The notes under the pieces were generated by a model, which worked only from the letters and a program-made list of their open reading frames with translations, made no database searches and was not told where the DNA came from. Below are positions 1 through 11,453 of a stretch of 64,000 bases of DNA, piece after piece. The translations under genes and the position numbers were made by a program. The DNA is from Embiotoca jacksoni. Its lineage: Eukaryota > Chordata > Actinopteri > Embiotocidae. Where the stretch lies: positions 13,930,276 through 13,994,275 of the forward strand of contig JAKOON010000016.1 in assembly GCA_022577435.1 (NCBI GenBank). The letters are read 5' to 3'. How positions within the stretch are numbered: position 1 is the first letter of the stretch; the number at the start of each line of letters is the position of its first letter.

Positions 1-869
1 ATAATGTAGTAGTGTATCTTAAACATAACATTTTAATATTTAATGAGTTTAACAGGTATTTGTAAACAGCAAGGGCATTACAACATTTTTGCCATTTTCA
101 GTGAACTTTCTGTCCCCACAACGCAAGACGCCACTAAACTGTCTGTTATCCTCAACACTGCTAGTCAGTGCGAAAACTATTTTCATTTGCAAGGCAGAGG
201 GACCCATGACTCTTTTGTGATGCGGATTTCATGATGTCCTATGGAGTTATAATATCTATATTCGTCCAGCGAATTAAAAAAAAAAAAAAAAAAAAAAATG
301 CAGCCGCTATATTAGCCTGGCGGAGGGTTTATGCTGCGGTGTGTTCATGTTACCTTTTGGTGTCGGTTTAGCTCGCTTGGAACGTCAACAAAAGTGGTAC
401 CGAAAACTGTACCAGGTTCTATCCACAACTTTTGCGTGATGGAAAACCCCCCAAAAAAGCGAGTAGAGTCAAGGCAAGTTAAACCGTTACCATTTGGTGG
501 AAAAGCAGCTGATGAGATGGGTCGGTGTGCTTGGACGGTGACGGACACTGTAGTGTTGATATTCACACTTCACATTACGTTTCAGCGCTCAGTTCAACCA
601 TCAATATTCAAAAGAGTACGAAGTATTTTGTTTCATTTTCATTCTTATTCGGCCACTCACTTAGAGAAGCGCTAAAGAGCGCGTTCACAAGTTACCAAAT
701 GGCAGCACACGGTCTCAGATGCAGTGACATTAGGCTTTTAAACTACCCACGTCTCACCTTCATGAAGTCAACGATCGACATTCAGTTATTGTGCTTTGTC
801 ATGTCGCTAACCGACAAGTTTCCAGGGCAGGACGTCCTGAATGTAACAAATGTGTTTCCTCTCTCACAG
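1..869. other. Sequence upstream of the visible mcrip1 exons
   Basis: No coding exon is recognisable here. The upstream mcrip1 coding exons, expected to encode the N-terminal half with the conserved block before the Ala-Trp-Gln of the visible exon, are not found, so this is probably mcrip1 intron. An A-run lies at about 277-298. The part from about 331 to 800 holds repeated short words (ACCAAATGG-like and GGTGGAAAAGCAGC at about 495-510) resembling the hAT-type non-autonomous elements common in fish, but I could not define its ends or terminal inverted repeats. Confidence 0.4.
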
Positions 870-1153
870 CCTGGCAGTGTGTGCTCAGAGACATCAGATC
901 AACACAGAATAGCGAACGTAATGACCGTGGACCACAGGAGTATGTGGAGAAGAGCCCAAATCCTAACCTACATTGTAAGTTACAGTGGAACTTTGTAGTG
1001 TGTGGATTTTTTTTTTTTATATCACATGAAAGGATTAAATCTGTTAACAACGGGCCATTTTCCAACTTGCTTCTGTCTTCTCTTGCAGCTTTCACACCAG
1101 TGGACCTGAGTGACCTCAAAAAACGCAACACACAGGACTCCAAGAAGTCCTAG
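870..1153 (+). CDS. mcrip1: MCRIP1, C-terminal coding exons (5' partial)
   Basis: Two coding exons, 870-974 and 1089-1153, joined by a short GT-AG intron (donor GTAAGT at 975, acceptor TTGCAG ending at 1088). Phases fit: one base comes from a missing upstream exon, and the total is whole codons to a TAG stop at 1151-1153. The peptide contains AWQ, then QEYVEKSPNPNLH, and ends VDLSDLKKRNTQDSKKS, matching the C-terminus of vertebrate MCRIP1 (FAM195B) rather than MCRIP2. MCRIP1 is known as an ERK-responsive partner of the CtBP co-repressor linked to epithelial-mesenchymal transition. The PVDLS at the last exon is a CtBP-binding PxDLS motif. Its neighbours alyref and arhgdia support the paralogue choice. 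The N-terminal half is absent from the window. Confidence 0.88.
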
Positions 1154-1807
1154 TCTTTCTCGTGATGACGCCGTCGCTTTTTTCCACCCATTATCCTCAA
1201 GAACTTTTCCTCCATCAGCCCTCTGTTAGCCAGAAAGTTAGCCCTGTTGGCCAGTCTAACACAGAATGCAAATCTCATGTCTAAACTCTGGACCATAGCA
1301 AGCCCCGTCTCTTTCTTTACCCTCGACAACTAAGAAGAACGGAACTGGGATTTCAGGGAGCACAAATTCTCCTCCCTCTTGGTTTGTGTTTTTTAAGTCG
1401 CAAAATCTTCATCTGTACATTCTTTAAGTGGACGAGAGTGATGCAAATGCTCATCAAAATTTGCTGACATCCGATGCCGAGGTACAAACTGTTGCTCCAC
1501 AGGACACAGAAGACTGCAGTCTTAACATACAATACTACTACTACTTATATGACTTTGGAGGAAAACTGCGAAAGGGCTGGCTTTTATTTTTTTTGTTTTG
1601 AAAGATAAATCGACAAATTGTAGAAGTAATTGAATGGTCACATTGGATACACACTTTATGGGCAAGTTTTGGAAGCCAAAATACAATGTAGAAGGCCAAC
1701 ATTTTTATTATACACGTTATTGCCCTCAGATGGATTTTATTAAGTAGAGGCCTCCCCAAGTTCGCTGCCCTTGGCCCCCCTCCCCTAAGCCTTGAAACAA
1801 AATGTTG

Positions 1808-1813
1808 AATAAA
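1808..1813 (+). terminator. mcrip1: Candidate poly(A) signal of mcrip1
   Basis: AATAAA about 655 bases after the mcrip1 stop, the first canonical signal on this strand, implying a 3' UTR of roughly 0.7 kb. Transcript ends are not visible in DNA, so this is inference. Confidence 0.5.
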
Positions 1814-1830
1814 AGACTTTTACAGTACTC

Positions 1831-2320
1831 CTGCTTGCATTGATCCTACATAAATATTGAGCAAATGATTCAATTTCACTCTATTCTCATCACAGCATAC
1901 ATTGCTGAATGCATTTTACAAAGAAAACTTTTAACAAAGCTGCACTTTGTACTGAAATGAATGGAGAATGACAATTTTACACTTGAAGGAAGTCTATAAT
2001 GCAATATATTTGTGAGAAACACGGCTATTACCTGGTTTAACTGATTTTAGAGCTTCAGCTGATGATTATTGCTCGTATCAATTGTTCTCTTGATTCATGA
2101 ATTGATTAGTCAATGAAGTCACCCAACTTGTCAGACAACAGCCACAGTTAATTACTTGTATAATGATCTATCAGAGCAGTTGCAGATTAATTATTAGTCC
2201 CAGGTGTAACTCATTTGAATCTACGGAGCCAAACAAACTACAAACACGAGTTGTTGGCTCGTTATCGATGACGGTTCGGTGCATTTTGTAACGGCGCGGT
2301 GTTTTGTTTCTCGGGCGTGC
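1831..2320. other. Intergenic spacer mcrip1-alyref
   Basis: AT-rich spacer between the mcrip1 poly(A) signal and the CpG-rich alyref promoter. I see no ORF with family resemblance, no RNA gene and no clear mobile element in it. Composition changes to CpG-rich near 2260. Confidence 0.5.
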
Positions 2321-2323
2321 GTG

Positions 2324-2370
2324 TTTACGTGATGACGTAGTTTACGTGCTGACGTAGTTTACGTGCAGTA
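2324..2370 (+). promoter_or_regulatory. alyref: Tandem CRE/ACGTG repeat in the alyref promoter
   Basis: Two near-identical 17-bp units lie head to tail, TTTACGTGATGACGTAG (2324-2340) and TTTACGTGCTGACGTAG (2341-2357), followed by a partial third unit (2358-2370). Each full unit carries a TGACGTAG half-CRE (CREB/ATF type) and a TACGTG core of the kind bound by bHLH factors such as USF or HIF. They lie about 170-215 bp upstream of the alyref start codon in CpG-rich DNA, a normal place for core promoter elements. Function is inferred from motif match only. Confidence 0.55.
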
Positions 2371-2536
2371 CGTAACGAACCAGCTCGTCTGTATCCTGCG
2401 TACGTTGGGCTCATTGTGTTTTGTCGTCAGTGCAGAAGCGTTGAGCATCGAGAGGGCAGGACGCGGGACCGACCGAGTCTAGGGTGTATTTTTTTTTAAA
2501 ACTTCGCTGACAGTTTAGAATTATTGGGGCAGAATA

Positions 2537-5423
2537 ATGACCGATAAGATGGATATGTCTCTTGACGACATTATCAAGCAGAACAGGCAGCAGAGAGGCG
2601 GAGGCCGCGGCGGAAGAGGCCGAGGCCGCGGAGGCTCAGGAGGCGGCCGCGGAGGAGGAGGAGGAGGCCCCGGGCGTCTGGGAATCAGCGGCGGAGGATT
2701 TGGAGGCCGAGGCGGTGGATCCGGCCCCATCAGGAACCGACAGAACCTGAGCCGCGGTAGAGGCAGGCCGACGCTGTACAGCAGGGTATGAGAAAGTTAA
2801 GAGGAATTGGCAGCGAAAGGAGAGAGAGAGAAAAAAAAAAAAGCCCTTCGGCGAAGCTCGAAGTGGCCGAGTAACACCCCTCTGTTCCCCGCGAGGCTTG
2901 CGAGCTAATCCTCTAGCCAGCGTGCTCGTCAAGCGAATAAAAAAAAAAAAAAAAAAAAATCGCTAACCGCCGAGTTTCCCTCGGAGGAGAGCTCTAGTTT
3001 GCGGTTAAGCATTAATGGAAGTTGTATTCGTAGTGTGTCCCCCCCCCCCCCGACCCCCCCACCGCCCACAACCCGTGTGTGTTGCATCGTTTTTCAAGAA
3101 GAGGCCTTTGGAGGGAGCGAGTATGTTAGCCTGGTTGGCTAACTAGCTAAAGTCGGATCGTGAAGGCCTTCGGCGGCGCCATTTTGAACCCAGCACATTA
3201 AATTAGAGATAGTCGTCCATGGTCTTTTAACCGTGCTTTTTGCCCCGAGTGTCAAAATTGGCGGTGAAAGGAAACCACCGCTTCGAGAGAGAGAGAGAGA
3301 GAGAGAGAGAGTTCACCCGCACATGTTTTTTTTTTTTTTCCACCACTTCTGGGAGCATAGTTTTTGTCCAAGTCTCGGTGCGGCGACCAGGCGGCCTTTT
3401 GTTCGGGAGTGGCTGGCGGGTGTCTCAACAAGGCCCGTTTGGTGGCTTTTCAACCACTGTGGCTGTTGCTTGTGGATGGATCGGTGGACTTCAACCCCCC
3501 TGATAGATTTCATATAAGGCGAATCTTCACTCCTTAAGTGTGAATGAGTATCTAAAACCACCCAAACAAAGCCCCAGTCAAAATGGCGTGGTCTCAAAAT
3601 GGACGCTCAGATAATCCACGCACGAATAAAGGGGCCAGACGGCCTCTTTCTAGTTTGTTTCCATCCCCTACATCTTGCGGACACTTCACTTCATGAAGGC
3701 CCCTTTCATGGCTTGGTAAAGAACTCTTGGGCGGGCCTGGAAACTTGGTGCAACGCTGGAGGCAACGCTGCTTCAGATGGCGACCCCCCCCTGTGTCCCC
3801 GAGGATCACATCTGGAGGGCCTTTGGTGGAGGCGCAGATGGCAAGAGAACAATGGGAGATCTTGGTAGCTAGTCTGGGGAGTTGTTCTGGGCTTAGTGTA
3901 GAGATTGTGGGGTGGGGGGGTTTGGGGATAATGAACTGAATATGCTCAATTTTGACTTGGTAGTCATTGACAAGACGTATTTATAATTTCAGCTGATGCC
4001 TCCAGACCTTGTAATTAAAAAAAAAAAATTAAAAAAAAAAAAAAAAAAAAGAGGAAGAAAAAAGAAAAGCTAACTTCAATTTGTGTCCATTATATAGAGG
4101 AGATTTAAAACATTTCCCCTTGCTTTTCTAGATTTGTTTGTCTTGTACATGTCCTCTGTCTGAGCTGATTCACTTGATTGTAGTGATGGGGTGGGCAGGG
4201 AACATTGGGGACCCTCTCGGGGGGAGCTGAGCACCCTGGCCCTGTTGGAAGCGGAGCCCCTGCTTGCCCCAACACCCAGCCGTGTGGACTCTGTGATTGA
4301 CAGAGGCAAGGGGATCCTGAAGTCAGCAGGTGCGTTCTCTTTCGTCTGTTGCAGCCTAAACAGCTCCCTGATAAATGGCAGCATGACATGTTCGACAACG
4401 GCTTCAGTGGCTTCAATGGGGCTGCTGGAGGTGGCGGAGGAGCTGGTGTGGAAACCGGAGGGAAGCTCCTTGTCTCCAATCTCGACTTTGGAGTCTCAGA
4501 TGCAGACATTCAGGTACTTGGATTTTGAATGCTTTACCCATGTTTCTTGTGAAAATAGCACATTTGCTTGGGTTGGTGTGTAAAACTGCTCAAGGCAAAG
4601 AAACTTACTGTTTTACCTTCTCTAGGAACTTTTTGCGGAGTTTGGGACTCTGAAGAAGGCTGCTGTTCATTACGACCGGTCAGGAAGAAGCTTGGGAACC
4701 GCAGATGTCCACTTTGAAAGGAGGGCAGATGCACTCAAGGCCATGAAACAGTACAACGGCATCCCACTTGATGGTAAGCCTCGAACCAAAAATATGCATT
4801 ATATCCTCTTGCTTTGAACTATGACCACATGAATATTTTCAATACTTTAAAAAAAAAAAAAAAAAAAAAAAAAAGTTGATGTGACTGATTTAACACCTAA
4901 AAAAACTGTTGTTTTTCTTCTGGTATATTGGTTAACCACAACATTTGCCCAAGTTGTGAGCCTCACTATGTTTTGTCTTTCTAGGGCGGCCAATGAATAT
5001 ACAGCTCGTCACATCACAGATCGACACACAGAGGCGACCTATGCAGGGGTAAGTGGATGTTGTTCTGTTGAAGGAATATGACTTAACAATGCGGACGCCA
5101 TGTGTGACGGCTGCTTTGTATTCAGTCTGAACAGAGGGGGTGGAGGCATGAATAGAAATCGTGGTGGCGGCGGCGGCTATGGCGCCATGCAGAGGGGCCG
5201 CGGAGGACGAGGAGCAGGCGGTGCCAGAGGAAGAGGACGGGGTGGCCGCGGTGGAAGTACCAAGCAGCAGCTGTCAGCAGAGGAGCTTGATGCTCAGTTA
5301 GATGCCTACAATGCCCGGGTATGTTCACCTGTCAGTATTGTGCCTGTTCACAATTACTCCGTTACGTCTTGGCAGCTGTCTAATTTCCCTCTTGCTTTGT
5401 TTTCTCAGATGGACACCAGCTAA
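2537..5423 (+). CDS. alyref: ALYREF (Aly/REF), TREX mRNA export adaptor
   Basis: Six coding exons: 2537-2785, 4355-4513, 4626-4773, 4985-5048, 5126-5318 and 5409-5423, all GT-AG and phase-consistent, giving 275 residues (close to mammalian length). ALYREF couples transcription and splicing to nuclear mRNA export by linking UAP56/DDX39B and the mRNP to NXF1. Visible parts in order: the N-terminal UAP56-binding motif KMDMSLDDIIKQNR (about residues 4-17); an RGG/Gly-rich arm; one RRM from about residue 120 with RNP2-like LLVSNLDF; a second RGG arm encoded by exon 5; and the C-terminal UAP56-binding helix LSAEELDAQLDAYNAR with the terminal MDTS on a 15-nt last exon. The ATG chosen follows the conserved MTDKMDMSLDD start. 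Intron 1 (2786-4354) is repeat-rich. Identification is near certain. Confidence 0.97.
2786..4354 (+). repeat. Low-complexity tracts in alyref intron 1
   Basis: The first alyref intron carries A-runs near 2938-2958 and 4018-4050, a C-run near 3040-3050 and a (GA)n tract at about 3285-3311. No exon or nested gene is seen. The remainder is unique sequence with no recognisable coding potential. Confidence 0.6.
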
Positions 5424-5672
5424 GAAATCAGACTCTTCCCGGTTGTCGTCCCTTCCTGTCTGCGCAGAAGGGTGGTCGTTACAAATGTGCAGAATATTTT
5501 ACACTTGGCTGTCTCTGATGTGATTGTTCCAACCTCTTCTTTTAAATGCTCCAAAGTGTTTTTTACCAGTATTTTGTTTTCCTTTTTTCTGATGAAAATG
5601 GTTTTTGACTGTAGGTTATCGAATTGGGGTTTTCCCAGTTCTGTCCTCTGCCCTGTAGTAAATGAAACTTGT

Positions 5673-5678
5673 AATAAA
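5673..5678 (+). terminator. alyref: Poly(A) signal of alyref
   Basis: AATAAA 250 bases after the alyref stop codon, preceded by T-rich 3' UTR. It is the first canonical signal downstream and gives a short 3' UTR as expected for this gene. Confidence 0.65.
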
Positions 5679-5699
5679 AACCTGCAGTACATATTGACC

Positions 5700-7085
5700 A
5701 AATTAACTGTTTCATTGTTTCTATGTTCATATATCTGCTTGTGCATTTATAACTGGTCTGTTTTACATTTTCACACTGTGTTTGAGTTAGTTTAGGTAAA
5801 ATCAAAAGCAAAATTTTAGTGCCCCAGTTTTTAATGACATTGATTTGTATTGTCTCTGAATCGGTGAAAGTTTGGCTGATGGGGTATCAGCCCTTTGGAA
5901 TAAACACCTGTAATGTCATATCAACTCAAGTGTTATAAAATACTATTTACTTGACCTGCCATACAACAGCCTCAAAGTAATAGTAAGCTTTCAAGCACAT
6001 GAATCTGAAGCTATTGGAGAGCAGATTAATTGAGCTTCTAAATTATGTTTATATATATATATATATATATATCGTATGGGAAAACATGAGCGTGTGGCTC
6101 AGTGTGGAGTATCTGTATTTCCTGTAGTGCTATAACCCAGCCGCTAGATGTCATCCTTAGTTTGATCTTTGACATCCGGGTTAGTCAAATCAAAGCTGAG
6201 GTTTGAATTGAGCCGTGCATTATGTACTTCCTTGGTGGAGAGACACATCTGCAGTTCATCGGCTTCTGGGGATGTCACATACAAGAATGAGTTCAAACTA
6301 AAGTGAAGCGAAATGAACAAAGTGTAAACTCTGTCGTCTGTCCCTTGAAGAGCAGAAGTTACTGCATGTCCACGCGTGTCGTAGAGTCGCGGCGCATTTT
6401 TCCCGGAAGCGCTTTTTTCATGTCCAAAAGTTTGTCTCGTACAGTTTCCGTTCAGCTTTTCACCATTAAAGCGATGAGCTTTACCTTTTCTTTTTTTTTT
6501 TTCTCTCCCCCTTCTGGTCGAACAAAACATTGTTTATTACTTTATGTCTGCACCGCATTACATGGCAGTGTTAGTTTAGGGTGAGCAGACTAAATACCTG
6601 GAACAATTGGTAATATAATGTAAGCCGACATAGCCCTGTCAGAGGTGTATATCATTGGTGAATCACTGAAGCCTATTAAAAAGTTTCGATTAAAGGTTGT
6701 GCATTCAGAGAAAAACAAAATGACAGACAGCCCACAACCAAAAGATATTCAGTTTATTATCTTTTTCATTAAAAATAGATTACTCAGTTATCATCATAAT
6801 TGGCAATTACTTTTCTGTCGCTCAACTAATATTCGCAGGTGTTGCTATAGTAGAGTACGTGACGTAAAATAAATCAAATAAACTGCAATTTCACTTCAGC
6901 GGTAACAGTAAAACAAGTTAAAAACGTTTATCAAACATAAAACAAGTTCGGCAGAACGTGACTCATTAGCCAACATAAAAATGGGTAGCTGGCCATCATT
7001 TGCTCTCGTACTTTGTGCTTTCTTCGTGTCAATCCAAAGTAAAAAAATAAATAAAAAATTAAAAAAAAAGCCTGCTTTTATTTTG
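5700..7085. other. Intergenic region alyref-arhgdia
   Basis: Nothing coding is recognised. The stretch contains an (AT)n run at about 6050-6072 and T-runs near 6490-6503. A second AATAAA lies near 5899 and could serve a longer alyref transcript. From about 7085 the composition becomes GC-rich, in keeping with a promoter or first exon. Confidence 0.45.
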
Positions 7086-7199
7086 AAGGCAGTGTACCGG
7101 ATGTGGATTGCGTCAGCGGCCGTTGTCTCAGCCGTCCCCGCGCCGCTCCGCTTCACCTCCATTCACAGGAGACTGTCCCAGCCGAGCAGCAGTGTAACG
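7086..7199 (+). other. arhgdia: Probable untranslated first exon of arhgdia
   Basis: A GC-rich block with several CpGs ends at a strong donor, AACG|GTAAGAG, with GT at 7200-7201. No coding exon follows until the ARHGDIA start-codon exon at 15592, which itself begins at a splice acceptor (TTAG ending at 15591) six bases upstream of the ATG. An upstream untranslated exon is therefore required, and this is the best-looking candidate. The 5' limit is a guess, and a second GC-rich block around 14640-14900 is an alternative. Confidence 0.4.
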
Positions 7200-7989
7200 G
7201 TAAGAGTTGATCCAACACTGACCAAACTCCTCTCACAACTCGCTTTAGCCCGTAAACACACATCTCAGAGCTGCTTCGGCGAAGTTAGAAAAGTTCTCAG
7301 CACTTGTTCGGGAAATATCGAGCTGCTTTACGTCATTAAAGAACATTTATTTACCAAAAAAGGGGGGGGGGGGGGCAACTTTCTCCGGCCGAGGCTGTGC
7401 GCCCTTTTCAGCCTCGATTTAACACGGTGCACCCGCGCTTATAGTTGGTCCAAACCTCCAAAACCTCCATCCTGAAACCGTGTCGGGTTCCGCCTGCAGT
7501 GTTGAAGCCGTCTGCGGGTTTGCTGTGAATTTCCGGGTGTGTTGATCCTGATCCGATCCGAGCCGAGCCGAGCCGAGCGGTGTTGACCGTTAGGTAACTT
7601 ATAATGTCATCCGTTGCGTTTTTAACAGCGCACACAGAAAGAGGATCCGCTGACCGGTGACCGACAAGTTCATTCAAATAAGTCGTTTAGTCTGCTTTAA
7701 AATGTCCCCTTGTTCCGACTATCGTGTGCTCGAGGAGGAACACTTTCTGTCACTTCCTGGAACTGGCTGAATTTGAATTGGCTCGCTTCAAACCAGACAC
7801 CTCGGGGAGGTTTTCTTTTCTTTACTTTTTGAAAGCTTTCACCGGTCGAGACGCATTTGCCGAGAACACGTGTGCTTCGGGCGACATCTGCTTTTGTGTA
7901 TTTTAGTGTAAAAGTTAAGCTGTGTGCTCGTCTGATGGCTGACGAGGGATTTCTCCTAAGAGATCACCCAAACCCTCCCTTTCCTTCCT

Positions 7990-8029
7990 GTGTGTGTGTG
8001 AGTGAGAGTGTGTGAGTGTGTGTGTGTGT

Positions 8030-8080
<51 letters not shown>
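7990..8080 (+). repeat. (GT)n microsatellite
   Basis: Mostly uninterrupted GT dinucleotides with a few GAGT interruptions in the first half. Confidence 0.95.
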
Positions 8081-8545
8081 CTTTCTGCTAAAACATTTCC
8101 TTAATCATTTGCATTACCTCAACTTTGAACATGTCTCCTTACAGTGGCAACCGGATGTGGCATTTTGCAGTTTCTTTTTCTCTGCTTTAATCCGGGCGGC
8201 CTCAGCAGGTCGAATTTAACAATAAAGGACCAGTACGTACCCTTTTATTGTGTTTTTTTTTTTCCTGGCATCTGTAAAAGCCTCAACCGTGTTCCAGGAG
8301 CTCATAATACGGAGCGCAAAGGGTTAAAACAAACCAGCCGGAACCGGAAGATTTTTGTACATGTTCGGTTGCACTTCAGTTTGAATACATAGTCTTAACC
8401 ATTCAACTGATAGGTCGAGTAAAATGCTCAACATCTGCTGGTTTGTGTCTATGCACAACACTTTTCAGGGGCCTCTTTAAGTCCACCATGACAAATCATG
8501 CCAGTGGCCCCTTTCCTGTGGTAGCTCAGTCTTGATGCTGGGCAG

Positions 8546-8572
8546 CCCCCCCCCCCCCCCCCCCCCCCCCCC
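8546..8572 (+). repeat. Poly(C) tract
   Basis: An unbroken run of about 27 cytosines (guanines on the other strand). Runs this long are often mis-sized in assemblies. Confidence 0.95.
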
Positions 8573-10016
8573 TCCTCCACACAGGGAGCAGTCCTTCCTC
8601 CTCACATTGTGTCTCATGGCCCTCTTCAGCAACAACAGCAGCCGTGAGAAGCCGCCTCACTTAGAAATAATGGCCTTCGGTGCCGGAAAATGTTTAACAA
8701 GAGCAATTGAAATTTAGAAAAAGAAAAAAAGAAAAATCTGTTTGGTTGATTTGTTGTGTTGCATGTTTATTGTACAATATGAAATCGTGCAGCAGTGATC
8801 CTGCCTCGCGCAGAGTCCGTTTCCTCCGTGGAGATTGTTGCCCAGCGAGGCGGGCTGAATCTGGGCATGTTGCTGGAGCTCCTGGTGAGCAGGGGTATAA
8901 GCTCTGACCTTTCAGCTGGCACTTTGGCTCTCCTATTCACTCACAGCTTCCTGCTGCTGTACGCAGGGATTTCTCACCGGCTATTTTTAAAGCTTTCTGT
9001 TTGTTCTGGTCCTTCCTGGGAAAGAGTCATGTTTTGTTTCTTTAAGCCCTCACAGCCACCTCTTACTCTGCTGCCCGTTGTATTTGTGATTAGACTAATC
9101 TTCACTAAATATATATACACCAATTTTCCGTGCAGACTTTCTCTCGGTTGTTAAAAGCTTCTTCACCTATTAGATTCCAGTTGATCTGGTGGCCTTCTTC
9201 TTTTCATCTCGCTGCGTTTCTTTTTTTTTTTCTGCCTTGTCTATTTCTGTTGAGGTACAGTTCCTCTGCATTGCGTCAGCTCTGCCGGGAGCTCTTGCGG
9301 CAACACTTCCTGAAAGTTTCAGCACTACATCTTCAACTTGGTCGGGCCCAGCAGGATTTCATCTCACATAACTTCCTTTTGTGTCACTTACATCATTAGA
9401 GCATCTCTACAAAATGATTATCGGGTTGGTCTCAGAGGTTACAATTAGGAGGACGAGCCGTGCCTTCATTTTGCAGCGGTTTGGTTTTGTGCGCTGAAGG
9501 ATGTGAATCATGATGCTCTCGCCCAAAAAAGGAAGTTGGCAGTCATTTCTTTACAGACAAAAGCGCAGAGTCGCAAGCTGACATGCAAGGCATCCTGCCA
9601 CATAGTCACTACTGCATGAAATATAAGGGCTCGGTGTAATCCAGACAGACGACGAAGAGCCACGTTCATTATTTGGTGCCGTCCTTAATTCTTGTCATCC
9701 AGTTTGCAGCCGCTGTGGTTTTTAAATGTTTTAAATAGCTTAATGGCAAATTCTTTTTATTAATTGCATTGCATGAAGAATGCTTTGCTGCAAAAGTGAC
9801 TGCATTCAGGAAGTGATCACTGCAACACCTCCAGTTGCATTGGAACCTTTATTCAGAGCAAATCCAAGGGATCACAGTGTAGCTTTTGAGTGGATGAAGA
9901 AAGTGAGCGGTGCACTTTTACCTGAAAAGCTCCTGTTAGACCGCCGTGACGAGGAAACAAGCGTAGAGAAACTGTGGCGCTGAAGAGGACGGATCCAAAG
10001 GTGTCGGGTGCAACAG

Positions 10017-10073
10017 AGACAGAGAGACAGAGAGACAGAGAGACAGAGAGAGAGAGACAGAGAGAGAGAGAGG
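10017..10073 (+). repeat. (AGAGACAG)n purine-rich repeat
   Basis: Tandem AGAGACAG units grading into plain AG repeats; no coding meaning. Confidence 0.9.
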
Positions 10074-11372
10074 ATCAAAGCAGCCGCACATATGCGAGCG
10101 ACACCTTCAACAGAAAGGTGAAGCCGAGAGCTAAATGTCACGTCGTTTATGTTTGAGTCACTTTTAGTGAAGCCGCACTCATGTCCAATTATGGTCTTGT
10201 CAGGTAAATGTGCACTTTGTTCTATGGGACAGTAGTTCAGGCTGCTGAAAAACGTCCACTTCTTGATTTGTAAACTCGGCTGCGACCGAACAGACCTCTT
10301 GAGGTTTTTTTTTTTTTTTTCAGCTCTGCACTTCGTTGTCGTATTTTGACAAGAATCTGGCGCTGCAGAGTTGGGATTCAATATATTGCGGTCTTGTGAA
10401 TAAGCTAGTTATTGTTTTTTGTTTTTTTTAAATCTGATTAAAGGAAAACGGTCATAAAGAACACAACACTGCACGTATAGAAAAAAGTTGGCCTGCTTTA
10501 TGCAATAAGAACGGCGGAATCTGCATTTGCTTTTATCACAATCCGACATCAGCTGCTTCTGCTGCAGTCGGAGCGAAGAAATGATCACGCATCTTTGCAT
10601 GCAAAGTGCTTATTAAAAATGGATGTTTTTTGAGAATCGATACAGCATCACAAAACATAATATTAATACTTCCCGTGCTATCATTTGCAAACCTGGCTTA
10701 TTAAAATATATCTGATGTCAGGGAAGTTGCAAACCCAACAGAGGCGTGTCCGACATGTCCGGCTTCTCTCTGGTTTCCAGTTTGCTGACCAAAACACGCG
10801 TTTTTGTGACTCGTTGCTTTTGCTTTGTCTTTTGTTGTGTTCTTTGTTCTACATGTTGCACAAATGACCTGTAAGAAAGAGCCTGAGCTGTGGTGTCTAT
10901 TGGATTACCGATGGCTCTACACAGGGCCCAAAAGATTACATCACATCTTGCGCGACCGGATAACGGTATATTTAGATCTCTGGTTGTGCACTACTCGTCT
11001 TGGAACCATAATTATACCTGTAGATATTAGTTATTGTTTGTGGTTTCAGACGATAAAAGCAGAAAAATTTTGAAGAAGCCAAAATGTCAATTTAATGTCC
11101 AGCAAGTTGTTGATTTTTGTTGGTATGTTTCAGCTTTAGCTTTCGTTTTTAATTTAGGTTATTGCACCATTTAAGTGTAATGCAACCTCAAAGACGAAGA
11201 CAAACATTGAAACTTCATTTAAATTATGATGATAACCTCAACAGGATGCAGTTTCCTGTCTGTCTTCCTGTATCAGCGTTGTATTTGTGGCTCCAACTAA
11301 CAATTATTGCAGCTTTAGTCGCAGTGATGTATCTCCCAGGTCTACCCTGACTGTGCAGCACAGTTCAGCCCT

Positions 11373-11375
<3 letters not shown>

Positions 11376-11451
<76 letters not shown>
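11376..11451 (+). repeat. (CA)n microsatellite
   Basis: Perfect CA array of about 38 units. Confidence 0.97.

Positions 11452-11453
<2 letters not shown>

Noticed and set aside
2521..2730. Minus-strand poly-proline frame
   Set aside because: Antisense of the alyref RGG-coding exon.
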